A stretch of 64,000 nucleotides of DNA, taken from NCBI GenBank assembly GCA_963795485.1, contig CAWCIL010000039.1:124001-188000 (forward strand), in the 5' to 3' direction. Position numbers and translations under genes: made by a program. The notes beneath the pieces were generated by a model. It had not been told where the DNA came from. It saw only the letters and a program-made list of their open reading frames with translations, and did no database searches. Numbering within the stretch: the first letter of the stretch is position 1; each line of letters starts with the position of its first letter. The DNA is from AP-15 sp963795485 (lineage in GTDB: Bacteria > Pseudomonadota > Alphaproteobacteria > ATCC43930 > CGMCC-115725). Of the stretch, positions 8,335-16,741 are shown piece after piece.

Positions 8335-10362
8335 ATGAGCAGAAAGACCAGCGGTGCGCGGCCCATCCGCGCCGGCGCCGGCAACGCCGCTGCCGGCGAT
8401 GGCGGTGGCGAAGGCGTCGAGCAGGGCCGGCGGATCGGCGCGCGAACGTTGGGCCCGGTGTCCGACCTCGAACGCCACCTGCCATCCGACTGGTGGCGCA
8501 CCTTGTTCAACTCGCTCTATCTCGAAACCGATGGCGACGTGATCGAGAACGACCGCAACACCGCGCAGGAGGTCGACCTCTTGATCGGCAGCGCCGGGAT
8601 CGAGCGCAACGACCGCATCCTCGATTTGTGCTGCGGCCAGGGCCGTCATTCGCTCGAGCTCGCCCGGCGCGGCTTTCCCCGCGTCACCGGGCTCGACCGC
8701 TCGCGCTATCTGATCCGGCTGGCGCGCAAGCGCGCCCGGCAGCGCGGTTTGCAGGTCTCGTTCCACGAGGGCGACGCGCGCCGCTTTCGCCTTGGCGACG
8801 CCGAGTTTCACTGCGTGTGCATCCTCGGCAATTCCTTCGGTTATTTCGAACGTCCGGAGGACGATCTCGCGGTCCTCGAATCGGTCAAGCGCGCCCTGGC
8901 CTCGGGCGGTGCCCTGGTCATGGATTTGATGGACGGCGACTGGATGCGCCGCCATTTCGACCCGCGCTCGTGGGAATGGGTCGACCAGAACCATTTCGTC
9001 TGCCGCGAGCGCGACCTCGCCGGCGACGGCGACCGGCTGATCAGCCGCGAGGTCGTGGTCCATGCCGAGCGCGGCGTCATCGCCGACCAATTCTACGCCG
9101 AGCGGCTCTATTCGAAAGAGCGCCTCGAAGCGCTGTTGACCGGCGCCGGCTTTACCAATGTGCGCTTTCATGCGCTGCTCGCCCCGGAATTTGCGCGCAA
9201 CCAGGATCTCGGCATGGTGGCGCACCGGCTGTTCCTGACCTGCGAGGCGCCGCGCCGGACACGCCGGGAGCCGCGCCGCTCGGCGCTGATCTCGGACGTA
9301 GCAGTGGTCCTCGGCGACCCGCGCCTGCCCGACCCGGTCAAGCGCAACGGGCATTACAACGAGGAGGACATCGACACGATCGAGCGGCTCAAGGCTGCGT
9401 TCCACGAACTGCCCGATTATCATTTCCGTTTTCTCGACAACCACGCCTCGCTGTTTGCCGACCTCAGAGCCAACCGGCCGCACTTCGTCCTCAATCTGTG
9501 CGACGAGGGCTTCAACAACGACGCCTTCATGGAATTGCACGTGCCGGCATTGCTGGAGACGCTCGACATTCCCTATAGCGGCGCCGGTCCGAGCTGCCTC
9601 GGGCTGTGCTACAACAAGTCGCTGGTGCGCGGCATCGCCCAGTCGATCGACGTGCCGGTGCCGGCCGAGACCTATTTCAATTCCGACGATTTGGCGGCGA
9701 CGATTCCGTCGGTGTTCCCGGCCCTGATCAAGCCCAATTACGGCGATTCGTCGATCGGCATCGGCAAGGACGCGGTGGTGCACAGCTGGGAGGAGGCGAT
9801 CGCCTGCCTCGGCCGGCTGCGCGAGCAGATGCCGCTGTGCCCGATCCTGATCCAGGAATTCCTGACCGGTCCCGAATACTCGATCGGGATCGTCGGCAAT
9901 CCCGGCCAGGGTTGCCGCGTGTTGCCGCCGCTCGAGGTCGATTATTCCCGCCTCGACCCCGGCCTGCCGCGGCTGTTGCCGTACGAGTCGAAATGGGTCC
10001 CGGAATCGCCCTACTGGTCGCAGATCGGCTATCGCGAGGCGCGGCTCGACGAGGAGTCGCGGCGCAAGATCGTCGATTACTCGAACATCCTGTTCGAGCG
10101 GCTAGGGTGCCGCGATTACGCCCGCTTCGATTTCCGCGCCGACGCCGAAGGCGAGATCAAATTGCTCGAGGTCAATCCCAACCCCGGCTGGTGCTGGGAC
10201 GGCAAGCTCAACCTGATGGCTGAGATCGCCGGGCTGCGCTATTGCGACCTGTTGCGGCTGATCATCGAGGCCGCGCAGGAGCGGGTCGCCGCCGACCGCC
10301 GGGGCCTGGTCATCGCGCTCGACGACCGCCGCCCGCGCCGCGAGGCCGTGCGACGCGGCTGA
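8335..10362 (+). CDS. SAM methyltransferase fused to ATP-grasp (D-Ala-D-Ala-ligase-like) domain
   Basis: A 675-residue two-domain protein. Residues 1-40 are Gly/Ala/Arg-rich and may be an over-called start. Residues about 45-310 form a class I methyltransferase with motif I ILDLCCGQGRHSLELA (95-110), an acidic post-I GLDRSRYL, and LGNSFGYFERPEDDL. Residues about 320-660 form an ATP-grasp ligase: LIKPNYGDSSIGIG (ATP-binding loop), LIQEFLTGPEYSIGIVG, and YARFDFRADAEG followed by LLEVNPNPGW with the Mg-binding Glu and Asn. ATP-grasp ligases join a carboxylate to an amine via an acyl-phosphate. The fusion suggests sequential ligation and methylation of one metabolite, but the substrate is unknown. 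No partner gene lies beside it. Confidence 0.85.
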   Translation: MSRKTSGARPIRAGAGNAAAGDGGGEGVEQGRRIGARTLGPVSDLERHLPSDWWRTLFNSLYLETDGDVIENDRNTAQEVDLLIGSAGIERNDRILDLCCGQGRHSLELARRGFPRVTGLDRSRYLIRLARKRARQRGLQVSFHEGDARRFRLGDAEFHCVCILGNSFGYFERPEDDLAVLESVKRALASGGALVMDLMDGDWMRRHFDPRSWEWVDQNHFVCRERDLAGDGDRLISREVVVHAERGVIADQFYAERLYSKERLEALLTGAGFTNVRFHALLAPEFARNQDLGMVAHRLFLTCEAPRRTRREPRRSALISDVAVVLGDPRLPDPVKRNGHYNEEDIDTIERLKAAFHELPDYHFRFLDNHASLFADLRANRPHFVLNLCDEGFNNDAFMELHVPALLETLDIPYSGAGPSCLGLCYNKSLVRGIAQSIDVPVPAETYFNSDDLAATIPSVFPALIKPNYGDSSIGIGKDAVVHSWEEAIACLGRLREQMPLCPILIQEFLTGPEYSIGIVGNPGQGCRVLPPLEVDYSRLDPGLPRLLPYESKWVPESPYWSQIGYREARLDEESRRKIVDYSNILFERLGCRDYARFDFRADAEGEIKLLEVNPNPGWCWDGKLNLMAEIAGLRYCDLLRLIIEAAQERVAADRRGLVIALDDRRPRREAVRRG

Positions 10363-10387
10363 CCCCGGTGCACTCGGGCGACGCGGC

Positions 10388-11212
10388 TCAAGCGGCGGTG
10401 AGTTGGCGCGGTCGGTAGATCGAGAGGTGGTCGATGCGGGCGACTGGGACCGTGCGATTGGCCCAGACCAGCACGTCGAGGGCGACGAAGCGGTGGCCCT
10501 TCTTTTCGTAATTGGCGGTGACCAGCGCCTTGGCCGAGAGTTCGTCGCCGATATGCGCCGCGGCGAAGTGCTCGATCCGGCTGCCGACATGCATCCACGG
10601 GCCCAGCACGACATTGTGGCGCAAGGCCCAATTGCCGATGTGCAGGATGGTTCCGGGATGGACCAGCCCCTCGGCAGCGTAGAGCGGCAGGGTCTCGCGC
10701 ACGTCATCGAGATATTGCCGGGCGTCTTCGGCGCCGACCCGGAACGGATGGATCGCGAACCAGTTCCCGACCGCGAGGCTGGTCTCGGCGGCAGGCGGCC
10801 GGCTCGCCGGCGGGTCGGGCGGCATTGGCGCCTCGGCAAAGGCTGCGGGCACGGGCGAGGCTGCGGCCGGCAGCGCGGCGCGGCCGGTGGCGCAGACTTC
10901 GCCGCGGCTTTCAACGCGCAGGTCGAGGCCATCGGGGGTTTCGGCTGCGGTCACGATTGCCGTGTCGCCGTCATAAACCGGCTTCAGGAGCCGGCACTCG
11001 GCGATGCCCCGTTCGAGCCAGGCCCGGCCCCAGCGCATCACCGGCAGGTGGGTCATATAGGCGTAGACTTCGACCCCCGGCACCAGACCGCCCTTGAAGC
11101 CGAAGCGGCGGGCGACGGCGTCGTCATGGATCTTGTTGTCGCTGTCCTTGGCGGTGTTGAAGGCCGCGACGGAGTAGGGGCCGAGGGCGGGTTCGGTGAA
11201 CGATTCGGGCAT
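10388..11212 (-). CDS. MaoC-like (double hotdog) acyl-dehydratase family protein
   Basis: A 274-residue protein with two hotdog-type halves. The N-terminal half (about 1-110) contains FGFKGGLVPGVEVYAY, matching the substrate-tunnel region of MaoC-like proteins. A Pro/Ala-rich linker (about 115-150) follows, and the C-terminal half includes GTILHIGNWALRHNVVLGPW and KKGHRFVALDVLVWAN. MaoC proteins hydrate enoyl-CoA or related acyl thioesters, but the canonical D-x-N-x-x-H signature is not obvious here, so it may be a non-catalytic or different-substrate member. Start ATG 11212 is preceded by GGAG. Confidence 0.65.
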   Translation of the reverse strand: MPESFTEPALGPYSVAAFNTAKDSDNKIHDDAVARRFGFKGGLVPGVEVYAYMTHLPVMRWGRAWLERGIAECRLLKPVYDGDTAIVTAAETPDGLDLRVESRGEVCATGRAALPAAASPVPAAFAEAPMPPDPPASRPPAAETSLAVGNWFAIHPFRVGAEDARQYLDDVRETLPLYAAEGLVHPGTILHIGNWALRHNVVLGPWMHVGSRIEHFAAAHIGDELSAKALVTANYEKKGHRFVALDVLVWANRTVPVARIDHLSIYRPRQLTAA

Positions 11213-11316
11213 GGCTCGGGCTCCTGGGCTCGGATATAAGCGCCGGGAACAGGCTTGCACCGCGGCAGCGCCGGCGCAATCCCTGCGCCACGCCCCTCTC
11301 TAAAGCCGAGGCCGTC

Positions 11317-12120
11317 ATGGACACGAACCCGCCCGAATACGAGCTTTTTGCGATCCGCTATGCCGAGCGCGACGCCCGGCGGGCCGACCATTTCATCGGC
11401 GGCGACCCGCATGACGGCCCGATGCCGATGGATTATTTCGTCTGGGCGGCGATCGGGCATGAGCGCAGCTTTGTGATCGACACCGGCTTTACCGCCGAGG
11501 TCGCCGCGGCGCGCGGCCGGCGTCACCTGCGCTGCCCGGCCGAGGCGCTGTCGATGGTCGGCCTCGACCGCAACACCGTCGCCGACGTGATCCTGACCCA
11601 TATGCATTACGACCATGTCGGCACGTTTCACCGCTTTCCGGCCGCCCAGTTCCACCTGCAGGAAACCGAGCTGCACTACACGACCGGGCATTACATGCGC
11701 CACCCGTTCCTCGCCCGCTCGTTCGAGGTCGAGGATGTGGTCGGCATCGTGCGGCTGAATTTCGCGCGCCGGGTGCGGCTCTATAACGGGCCGGCGGAGC
11801 TGGCGCCGGGGATCAGCCTGCACCCGGTCGGGGGCCACACTCCGGGCATGCAATTCGTGCGCGTGCACACCCGGCGCGGCTGGGTCGTGCTCGCCTCCGA
11901 CGTGACCCATTATTACGAAAACATGGAAGAGGGCCGGCCGTTCACCGCCGCCTTCCACATCGGCGACATGCTCGACGCCTACGACGCCTTGCGCGCCGCC
12001 GCACCCTCGCCGCAGCACATCGTCCCCGGCCACGACCCGTTGGTGATGCGCCGCTACCCCGCCCCGAGCCCCTCGCTCGAAGGCCTCGTCGTCCGCCTCG
12101 ACGTGATGCCGCGGGAGTAG
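11317..12120 (+). CDS. N-acyl-homoserine-lactonase-family MBL hydrolase
   Basis: A 267-residue MBL-fold protein. THMHYDHVG (about residue 91) is the H-x-H-x-D-H zinc motif, GGHTPGMQ gives the next His, LASDVTHYYENM the bridging Asp, and HIVPGHDPLV the last His. The YYENM segment matches lactonase-type members well. It is the second such enzyme in 10 kb (the other ends at 2154), but the two are divergent paralogs. It is divergent from the MaoC-like gene across about 104 bases. Confidence 0.85.
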   Translation: MDTNPPEYELFAIRYAERDARRADHFIGGDPHDGPMPMDYFVWAAIGHERSFVIDTGFTAEVAAARGRRHLRCPAEALSMVGLDRNTVADVILTHMHYDHVGTFHRFPAAQFHLQETELHYTTGHYMRHPFLARSFEVEDVVGIVRLNFARRVRLYNGPAELAPGISLHPVGGHTPGMQFVRVHTRRGWVVLASDVTHYYENMEEGRPFTAAFHIGDMLDAYDALRAAAPSPQHIVPGHDPLVMRRYPAPSPSLEGLVVRLDVMPRE

Positions 12121-12309
12121 GGGAGGCTCTTCATGCCAAGCCCAGCGCCGCGCGCGGCCCTGTCGAACGTGCTCTTATTTCTATTTCCGCAGCGTATCGA
12201 CCGCGGAAGCCGATGCACTGGATGTCAATATTGCAACATATTTATTGACTTTTCCACAACCACGCTCTATTGTGAGCCGGAAGATCGGAACCGCGTCTGC
12301 AAATTTGTG

Positions 12310-12338
12310 TTGACAACGTGTGCACATCGCTCATATGA
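12310..12338 (+). promoter_or_regulatory. Promoter of the DUF1778/GNAT toxin-antitoxin operon
   Basis: TTGACA (12310-12315) is a perfect -35, followed 16-17 bases later by CATATGA as a weak -10. The spacer contains TGCACATCGC (12321-12330), and the same ten bases recur at 12394-12403 just inside the antitoxin gene, there as one arm of a perfect dyad. This arrangement fits an operator for autorepression by the toxin-antitoxin complex. The region is much more AT-rich than its flanks. Confidence 0.5.
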
Positions 12339-12376
12339 ACTTGCGTCGCAACCGCCAACGGGAGAAGGAAGCTAAC

Positions 12377-12679
12377 ATGCCCGCCACTGCTGTTGCACAT
12401 CGCGCTGATGTGCAACGTCGGGGCGTTACAATCAACCTACGTGCCTCGGCTCATCTGAGAGACCTCATTGACCGGGCCGCAGCCTTACTTGGACAAAACC
12501 GAAGTGAATTTATGTTGGACAGTGCACGCCTTCGTGCTGAGGACGTACTGCTCGATCAAAAGCTATTTTCATTAGACGGAAAACAGTACCAGGATTTTCT
12601 TGACCTCTTGGATGAGCCGCCTAAGCCGACCGAGGAGCTTAGGAGGCTCCTCTCGGTAAGGGCACCATGGGAAAAGTAA
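12377..12679 (+). CDS. DUF1778 (TacA-type) ribbon-helix-helix antitoxin
   Basis: A 100-residue antitoxin. Residues about 18-60 form the ribbon-helix-helix DNA-binding part: GVTINLRASAHLRDLIDRAA then LGQNRSEFMLDSA. The C-terminal tail (LFSLDGKQYQDFLDLLDEPP) is the segment that wraps and blocks the acetyltransferase toxin. GGAGAAGGAAG precedes the ATG. The gene overlaps the toxin gene by 13 bases. In this family the complex represses its own promoter; a repeated TGCACATCGC motif supports that here. Lower GC than neighbours suggests horizontal arrival. Confidence 0.9.
   Translation: MPATAVAHRADVQRRGVTINLRASAHLRDLIDRAAALLGQNRSEFMLDSARLRAEDVLLDQKLFSLDGKQYQDFLDLLDEPPKPTEELRRLLSVRAPWEK
12392..12416. 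promoter_or_regulatory. Perfect inverted repeat in the antitoxin start region
   Basis: GTTGCACATC and GATGTGCAAC are exact reverse complements separated by five bases. The dyad spans codons 6-13 of the antitoxin gene. One arm shares TGCACATCGC with the upstream promoter spacer. It could be a second operator or an mRNA hairpin next to the ribosome site. Confidence 0.5.
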
Positions 12680-13218
12680 CGCCACACCCAACCATTGTCC
12701 GGGGGCCGCAGTTGCGGCCCCCGGAACATTTAAACACTCGACATGATGTCGCAAACTTTGACTGTGGAAAGCCAGATCTAAACAGTTGGCTGGTCCGCCA
12801 ATCGCGCAAGAGCGAGGGGCGGTCGGCTCGCACTTATGTGGTCACGATCGATGATATCGTAGTTGGATATTATTGCCTTGCGGCCGGTTCTGTGATCCGT
12901 GACGAATTACCAAAGGCCAGTCTACGACGAAATGCTCCGGATCAAGTTCCGGTGATCGTACTCGGTCAACTTGCCGTCGATATTAAATTTGCTTCCCGCG
13001 GCTTCGGCACGGGCCTGCTGAAAGACGCTCTTCTCCGCTCTCTCAATGTTTCGGAGGCTGTTGGTGCGAGAGCAGTCCTGGTTCATGCGATCGATAGTGA
13101 GGCGTGCGGCTTCTATCTCAAGTTCGGGTTTTTGCCGTTTCCGACAAACCCGCTCACCCTTGTGCTCCCGCTGGATACGGTGAAGGCAGGGGTCATGTTA
13201 GGCGGCCCTCAGCGCTGA
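12667..13218 (+). CDS. GNAT-family (TacT/AtaT-type) acetyltransferase toxin
   Basis: A 183-residue GNAT toxin. Such toxins acetylate the amino group of aminoacyl-tRNAs and block translation. The family opening HDVANFDCGKPDLNSWL (about 27-43) is present, then GYYCLAAGSV, and the acetyl-CoA loop FASRGFGTGLLKDALL (about 103-118). A Tyr in ACGFYLKFGF is in the position of the catalytic Tyr. Length is typical (about 160-185). It is translated from an ATG inside the end of the antitoxin gene. The module appears complete and intact. Confidence 0.9.
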   Translation: MGKVTPHPTIVRGPQLRPPEHLNTRHDVANFDCGKPDLNSWLVRQSRKSEGRSARTYVVTIDDIVVGYYCLAAGSVIRDELPKASLRRNAPDQVPVIVLGQLAVDIKFASRGFGTGLLKDALLRSLNVSEAVGARAVLVHAIDSEACGFYLKFGFLPFPTNPLTLVLPLDTVKAGVMLGGPQR

Positions 13219-13249
13219 GGCACGGTGCCGCCTCCTTCCGGCACTAAGG

Positions 13250-14081
13250 CTAACCCGCGCGTTCGAGGAGGGCGTTGAAGAGTTCGGTGCGGTGCTCTTC
13301 GAGGTTGCGGGCGGAGTTGCGGAACATCGCGCGCCAGTCGTCGCCGAGGATCAGGTGGGTGCCGAGAGGGGGTGGGGCGCCTGCGGTGTTGCGGGTGCGG
13401 CGCGAGGCTGATTCGAGGGCCTCGGGCGTGGTGTCCTGCCAGGTCACGACGCGAAAGCCGGCGGCTTCGAGCTTGGCCCGCGTCGCCGCGGCGGTGAGCA
13501 AAAAACTGATGGCCGGCTCGCGCGCCCACTGCACCGGAAAGTATGGCGGCCCGGCGGGTCCCGCCGCGACCTCCTGCAGCGCGAGCCTGCCGCCGGGTTT
13601 CAGCACCCGCCGCATCTCGCCATAGAGCCGATCGCGGTCGGAAATATTCATCGCCGCATTCTGCGACCAAACTGCATCGAAGCTCGCATCCTCGAAGGGC
13701 AGGTCGAGGGCGTCGCCCTGGCGGTAGTCAACCTTCGCGTCGAGTCCGGTGCGGCGGGTCAGCATCCGGGCGACCTCGACGAATTCGGCGGTCAGATCGA
13801 CGCCACTGACATGCACGCCGTAGCGCCAGGCGAGAAACCGCGACGGGCCGCCAAGTCCGGAGCCGACATCGAGCACCCGCTCGGTTCCGGTCAGGCCGAG
13901 GAGCTCGGCCAGTCGGATTGTCGCCGGCCGCTGGCCGCCGTGAAACTCGTCAACCGGCGCCAGATCGTCGGGCGTCAGCCGCTCGAACGTCCTTCCCCAT
14001 CCCGCGCAAGGCGTTGAGGATGACTTCGCCGAGATCGTGGCTCGTGTAATGGTGTTCGACCGGGTTGGGGCGCTCGGCCAT
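13250..14081 (-). CDS. SAM-dependent methyltransferase, one frame break
   Basis: A class I methyltransferase of about 277 residues. Motif I VLDVGSGLGGPSRFLA, then SGVDLTAEFVEVA, AVWSQNAAMNISD and VLKPGGRLALQEV place it near UbiE/sterol-type small-molecule methyltransferases. The correct start is the ATG at 14081, which has GGAGATGAG five bases upstream and gives MAERPNPVEHHYTSHDLGE. This frame runs into the main frame only if one extra base near 13990-14000 is removed (GACGTTCGAGCGG). The start at 14086 gives a non-homologous N-terminus and no usable ribosome site. Substrate unknown. Confidence 0.75.
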
Positions 14082-14101
14082 CTCATCTCCTTTTGCAGAA
14101 C

Positions 14102-14531
14102 TCAGACAGCGCCCGGCCGGTCTACGGCGACACCGAGTTCTCGCGCGGCATTCGCCAGACGCCGATCGAACGTGACGAGGACCGCGTCGAGGCGCCGGGC
14201 AATCGCGAGGCGCAGCGCATCCGGTGTGCGCAGCGCGAGGTCAAATCGCCGGACATACGCGTAGGCAAGCCGGAATCCGAGGCTTGTATTTCGACGGGAA
14301 TGGTCATTGCTGCTCGCCACGCATCGAAATCCCTCAGGTGCTCCGTCCCGTCGGCCGCTTGGAACCGCCTCGTCCGGATCAGTCGAGACAGCGCCGATGC
14401 TGCTTCCGCAGCGGCAACGTCGCTGACGAGAGCTCCTGCTCATTGGCAGCCCAGACAGTCGTAAACGGCTCGGTGAGGGGCTCCGCGATCAGTGTCGGCA
14501 GGAGCACGCTCGCGTCGCGATCGGCACTCAA
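14102..14531 (-). pseudogene. PIN-domain VapC-type toxin, two frame breaks
   Basis: Reading on the minus strand from the TTG at 14531, the product begins with DASVLLPTLIAEPLTEPF, continues in a second frame as VSDVAAAEAASALSRLIRTR, and ends in a third frame with RTPDALRLAIARRLDAVLV then TFDRRLANAARELG. These are the N-terminal, central and C-terminal blocks of PIN ribonucleases, including acidic residues in DAS, AAE, PDAL and TFD. Two single-base losses, near 14438 and 14274, separate the frames. It overlaps the stop of a VapB-like remnant. With two breaks it is probably truly dead. Confidence 0.65.
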
Positions 14532-14640
14532 TCTTCTTCCAATTCATAAACGAGATCAAGGATCTCGACCGACGATAAGCCGACGCCCGGCCGGGCGCCG
14601 GTTCGTGCCCGGAGCCGCTCATGGGTTCCACTGGCCGGCG
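14528..14640 (-). pseudogene. Remnant of the VapB-type antitoxin partner
   Basis: Upstream of the broken VapC, one frame reads RPGVGLSSVEILDLVYELEED followed by TGA, whose bases overlap the toxin start. The ending ELEED is typical of the toxin-binding tail of small antitoxins, but no start codon or DNA-binding domain can be assembled upstream before the CmcJ-like gene. I read it as the C-terminal scrap of the partner antitoxin; the boundary at 14640 is approximate. Confidence 0.4.
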
Positions 14641-14734
14641 CTCCCGGTGTGTGGCGGCGGGAGCAGGAAAATCGTGGTCTGGAAAACGCAGGCTTTGTGT
14701 GCGACGGTGAGGCCGAAATAATCGGAGGTGTGCC

Positions 14735-16006
14735 ATGAGCCCGCTCGATGTTGCCGACAACGAGGTCACGGAGAGAGCGTCGTCAGCCTATGTGCCGCCG
14801 CTCCAGCGCACGGAGGGGCAGCCGCCGCCGATCGCGGCGCATGGCGGACTGTCCTACATGTCTCTCGACCGGGACGGCGATGCGGGGACCGCCGCGGCGA
14901 TCCAAGACGCGCTCGCGGAGATCGCCGAGGGCGAGGGTCAGCGCGTTATCGAGATGGTCGCCAAGGCTCCGCCGGGCCCGATCAAGACCCAATGGGGCCT
15001 CGGGTTTCGCGACTATGACGAGTGTATGAAGTACATTCGCGAGTCGAACAGCATCAAAGCCCCGCCGGGCGGAGTGGCGCTGCCGCTGCCCTATACGGTC
15101 TACGAGCGGCCGACCTACTCCGTCGTTCCATCCAACGCTGTCTGGCGGGACCCGGCGCGCGCCGACATCGCGGTAATCCTGCGCAAGAATGAAGGGGGCA
15201 ACCGGCGGCGGGACCTCTATTTCCCGCAGGTGCTGCGCGATGCACGGCGGATCGGCGAGTACTACCCGGGCCTCTCGCCCAACAGCCCCGAATGCATGGA
15301 CCGGCTCGGTGTATCGCTGGCGCACCTCAAGTCCAAGTGCTCGAACATCTACGATGCGGCGGAGGTGGAGCGCGTGTACTACCCCGAGATCGAGAAGTTG
15401 CTTCTCGAGTTCTTCCCGGACGCGACCGATGCGCTGGTCTACAACCACGACGTGTTCGACAAGGACTACACGGGCGACCGCACGGAAGACCAGGACAGCA
15501 ACAACCCGGGTGTAAACGCCAATTACGCCAACCTCGTGCACAACGATCTGAACGACAACAGCGGCCGCGTGCGCTGCCGCGAGCTGCTCACCAAAAACCT
15601 GCGGAACTTCGGGCGCACCCAGCACTACACCGAGGAAGAGGCTGACGCGAAGATGTCGCGGCGGTTCATGTCGATCAACCTCGCCAAGCCGATAGAGACA
15701 GTCGAGCAGTTTCCCTTCGTGCTCTGCGCCTGGCCCTCCTTCGCTGACCAGCCCTACATCAACAACTACCGGATCTACGACGACCGCGTCGGCGAGACCA
15801 CCCGCTTCACCTACCGCCCCGACCACGAGTGGTACTGGTTTCCCCGGCAAACGCCGACCGAGGTCTCGATGCTCAAATGCTATGACTCGGTGACCGACGG
15901 CTCCGTCTCGCGCTGGTCTTTCCATACGGCCTGTATCGACCCGACCGTGCCCACCGACGCCCCATGCCGCAAGAATGTAGTCGTGCGGTCCTTTATCTTT
16001 TTCTAG
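14735..16006 (+). CDS. CmcJ/NvfI-family 2-oxoglutarate-type oxygenase
   Basis: A 423-residue protein whose C-terminal two thirds matches the CmcJ/NvfI family, named after cephamycin C and fungal meroterpenoid oxygenases. Visible blocks are LVYNHDVFDK (with the H-x-D iron pair), VHNDLNDNSGRVRC, the INLAKPIETVEQFPFVLCAW segment ending in W, EWYWFPRQTPTEVSMLKCYD, and the closing HTACIDPTVPTDAPCRKN, which holds the distal His and Arg. The N-terminal 110 residues are longer than usual for the family and not recognised. CGGAGGTG precedes the ATG. It is followed by a VOC gene 15 bases downstream. Confidence 0.75.
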   Translation: MSPLDVADNEVTERASSAYVPPLQRTEGQPPPIAAHGGLSYMSLDRDGDAGTAAAIQDALAEIAEGEGQRVIEMVAKAPPGPIKTQWGLGFRDYDECMKYIRESNSIKAPPGGVALPLPYTVYERPTYSVVPSNAVWRDPARADIAVILRKNEGGNRRRDLYFPQVLRDARRIGEYYPGLSPNSPECMDRLGVSLAHLKSKCSNIYDAAEVERVYYPEIEKLLLEFFPDATDALVYNHDVFDKDYTGDRTEDQDSNNPGVNANYANLVHNDLNDNSGRVRCRELLTKNLRNFGRTQHYTEEEADAKMSRRFMSINLAKPIETVEQFPFVLCAWPSFADQPYINNYRIYDDRVGETTRFTYRPDHEWYWFPRQTPTEVSMLKCYDSVTDGSVSRWSFHTACIDPTVPTDAPCRKNVVVRSFIFF

Positions 16007-16020
16007 GAGGAGAGAACGAA

Positions 16021-16395
16021 ATGTATAGCCACATCATGATCGGGAGCAACGACATCGCCCGGTCGAAGAAATTCTACGATGCGCTGTTTACCGCGATGGG
16101 CGCTCAACCCGCCACTGAGGACGCCAGAGGCCGGCTGGCATACTCGCACAATGGCAGCCGGTTCATGGTGAGCAAGCCGATCGATGGCAAGTCGGCCAGC
16201 CAAGCTAACGGCGGCACGATCGGATTTACGATGAAGGATGTGGCGCAGGCCGAAGCGTGGCACAAAGCCGGCGTCGCGAATGGCGGCAGGTCGATCGAGG
16301 ACCCGCCGGGCGTCCGTCCGAACGGCGCTTATCTCGCTTATCTGCGTGATCCCGACGGCCATAAACTGGTTGGGGTTGCTCGTCCGGCGAGCTGA
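16021..16395 (+). CDS. VOC-superfamily (glyoxalase-like) protein
   Basis: A 124-residue vicinal-oxygen-chelate protein. MYSHIMIGSNDIARSKKFYDALF carries the first metal-binding His, and YLRDPDGHKLVGV ends the fold with the usual D-P-D-G-x-x motif. A strong GGAGGAGAG ribosome site precedes the ATG. VOC proteins include glyoxalases, dioxygenases and antibiotic-resistance proteins; with one domain of this size it acts as a dimer. Co-transcription with the CmcJ-like oxygenase is likely. The pair may make or detoxify an unusual metabolite. Confidence 0.8.
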   Translation: MYSHIMIGSNDIARSKKFYDALFTAMGAQPATEDARGRLAYSHNGSRFMVSKPIDGKSASQANGGTIGFTMKDVAQAEAWHKAGVANGGRSIEDPPGVRPNGAYLAYLRDPDGHKLVGVARPAS

Positions 16396-16741
16396 TATTC
16401 ATCACCAAAACTGATGAGGGCGTCCGTTCCGGGACGCCCCTCATCAAGAAGATTTCGAGTGAGTCTTTACGCGGGCAGCCTGCAACAAACGCAATAGTGA
16501 GCCAGTTCGGCTCTGTGAGCCTGCGAATTGTGATCCTGCTAGCCCCAGCGAACTCGGCAGCTTTCGCCGCATCCTCGTCGTTGCCGCGCGCTCCGGCGAA
16601 GGTCCGTTTACAAACGGATCGGCCGACCTAGCCCTCGCTCGCCTGCCATCTTTGGGTCAGGCTCTTAGACCTCGCCGACGGCTTCGCGCGACGGGCAGGC
16701 TGGGTTATCGTCGCTCGCCGCTCGCCGGGAGTTCTCGACCG
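16396..16741. other. Intergenic region with hairpin
   Basis: These 346 bases carry the hairpin at 16412-16446. On the minus strand, an open stretch of about 400 bases from near 16630 reads plausibly as protein (for example ARGNDEDAAKAAEFAG) but lacks a start codon before 16447 and I do not recognise it. It may be a decayed gene. No complete gene is supported. Confidence 0.4.
16412..16446 (+). terminator. Strong hairpin after the VOC gene
   Basis: TGATGAGGGCGTCC and GGACGCCCCTCATCA pair over about 14 bp with one bulged base and a five-base loop. It begins 17 bases after the VOC stop codon. No T-run follows on the plus strand; on the minus strand the stem is followed by CAGTTTT. It probably ends or stabilises the 14735-16395 transcript. 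Confidence 0.55.

Noticed and set aside
8212..9783. A 523-codon minus-strand frame over the methyltransferase/ATP-grasp gene
   Set aside because: It is the antisense shadow of a conserved protein, and its amino-acid sequence has no recognisable motif.
16226..16630. A minus-strand coding-looking frame downstream of the VOC gene
   Set aside because: No start codon lies before the long open part, and a strong hairpin sits in its middle.
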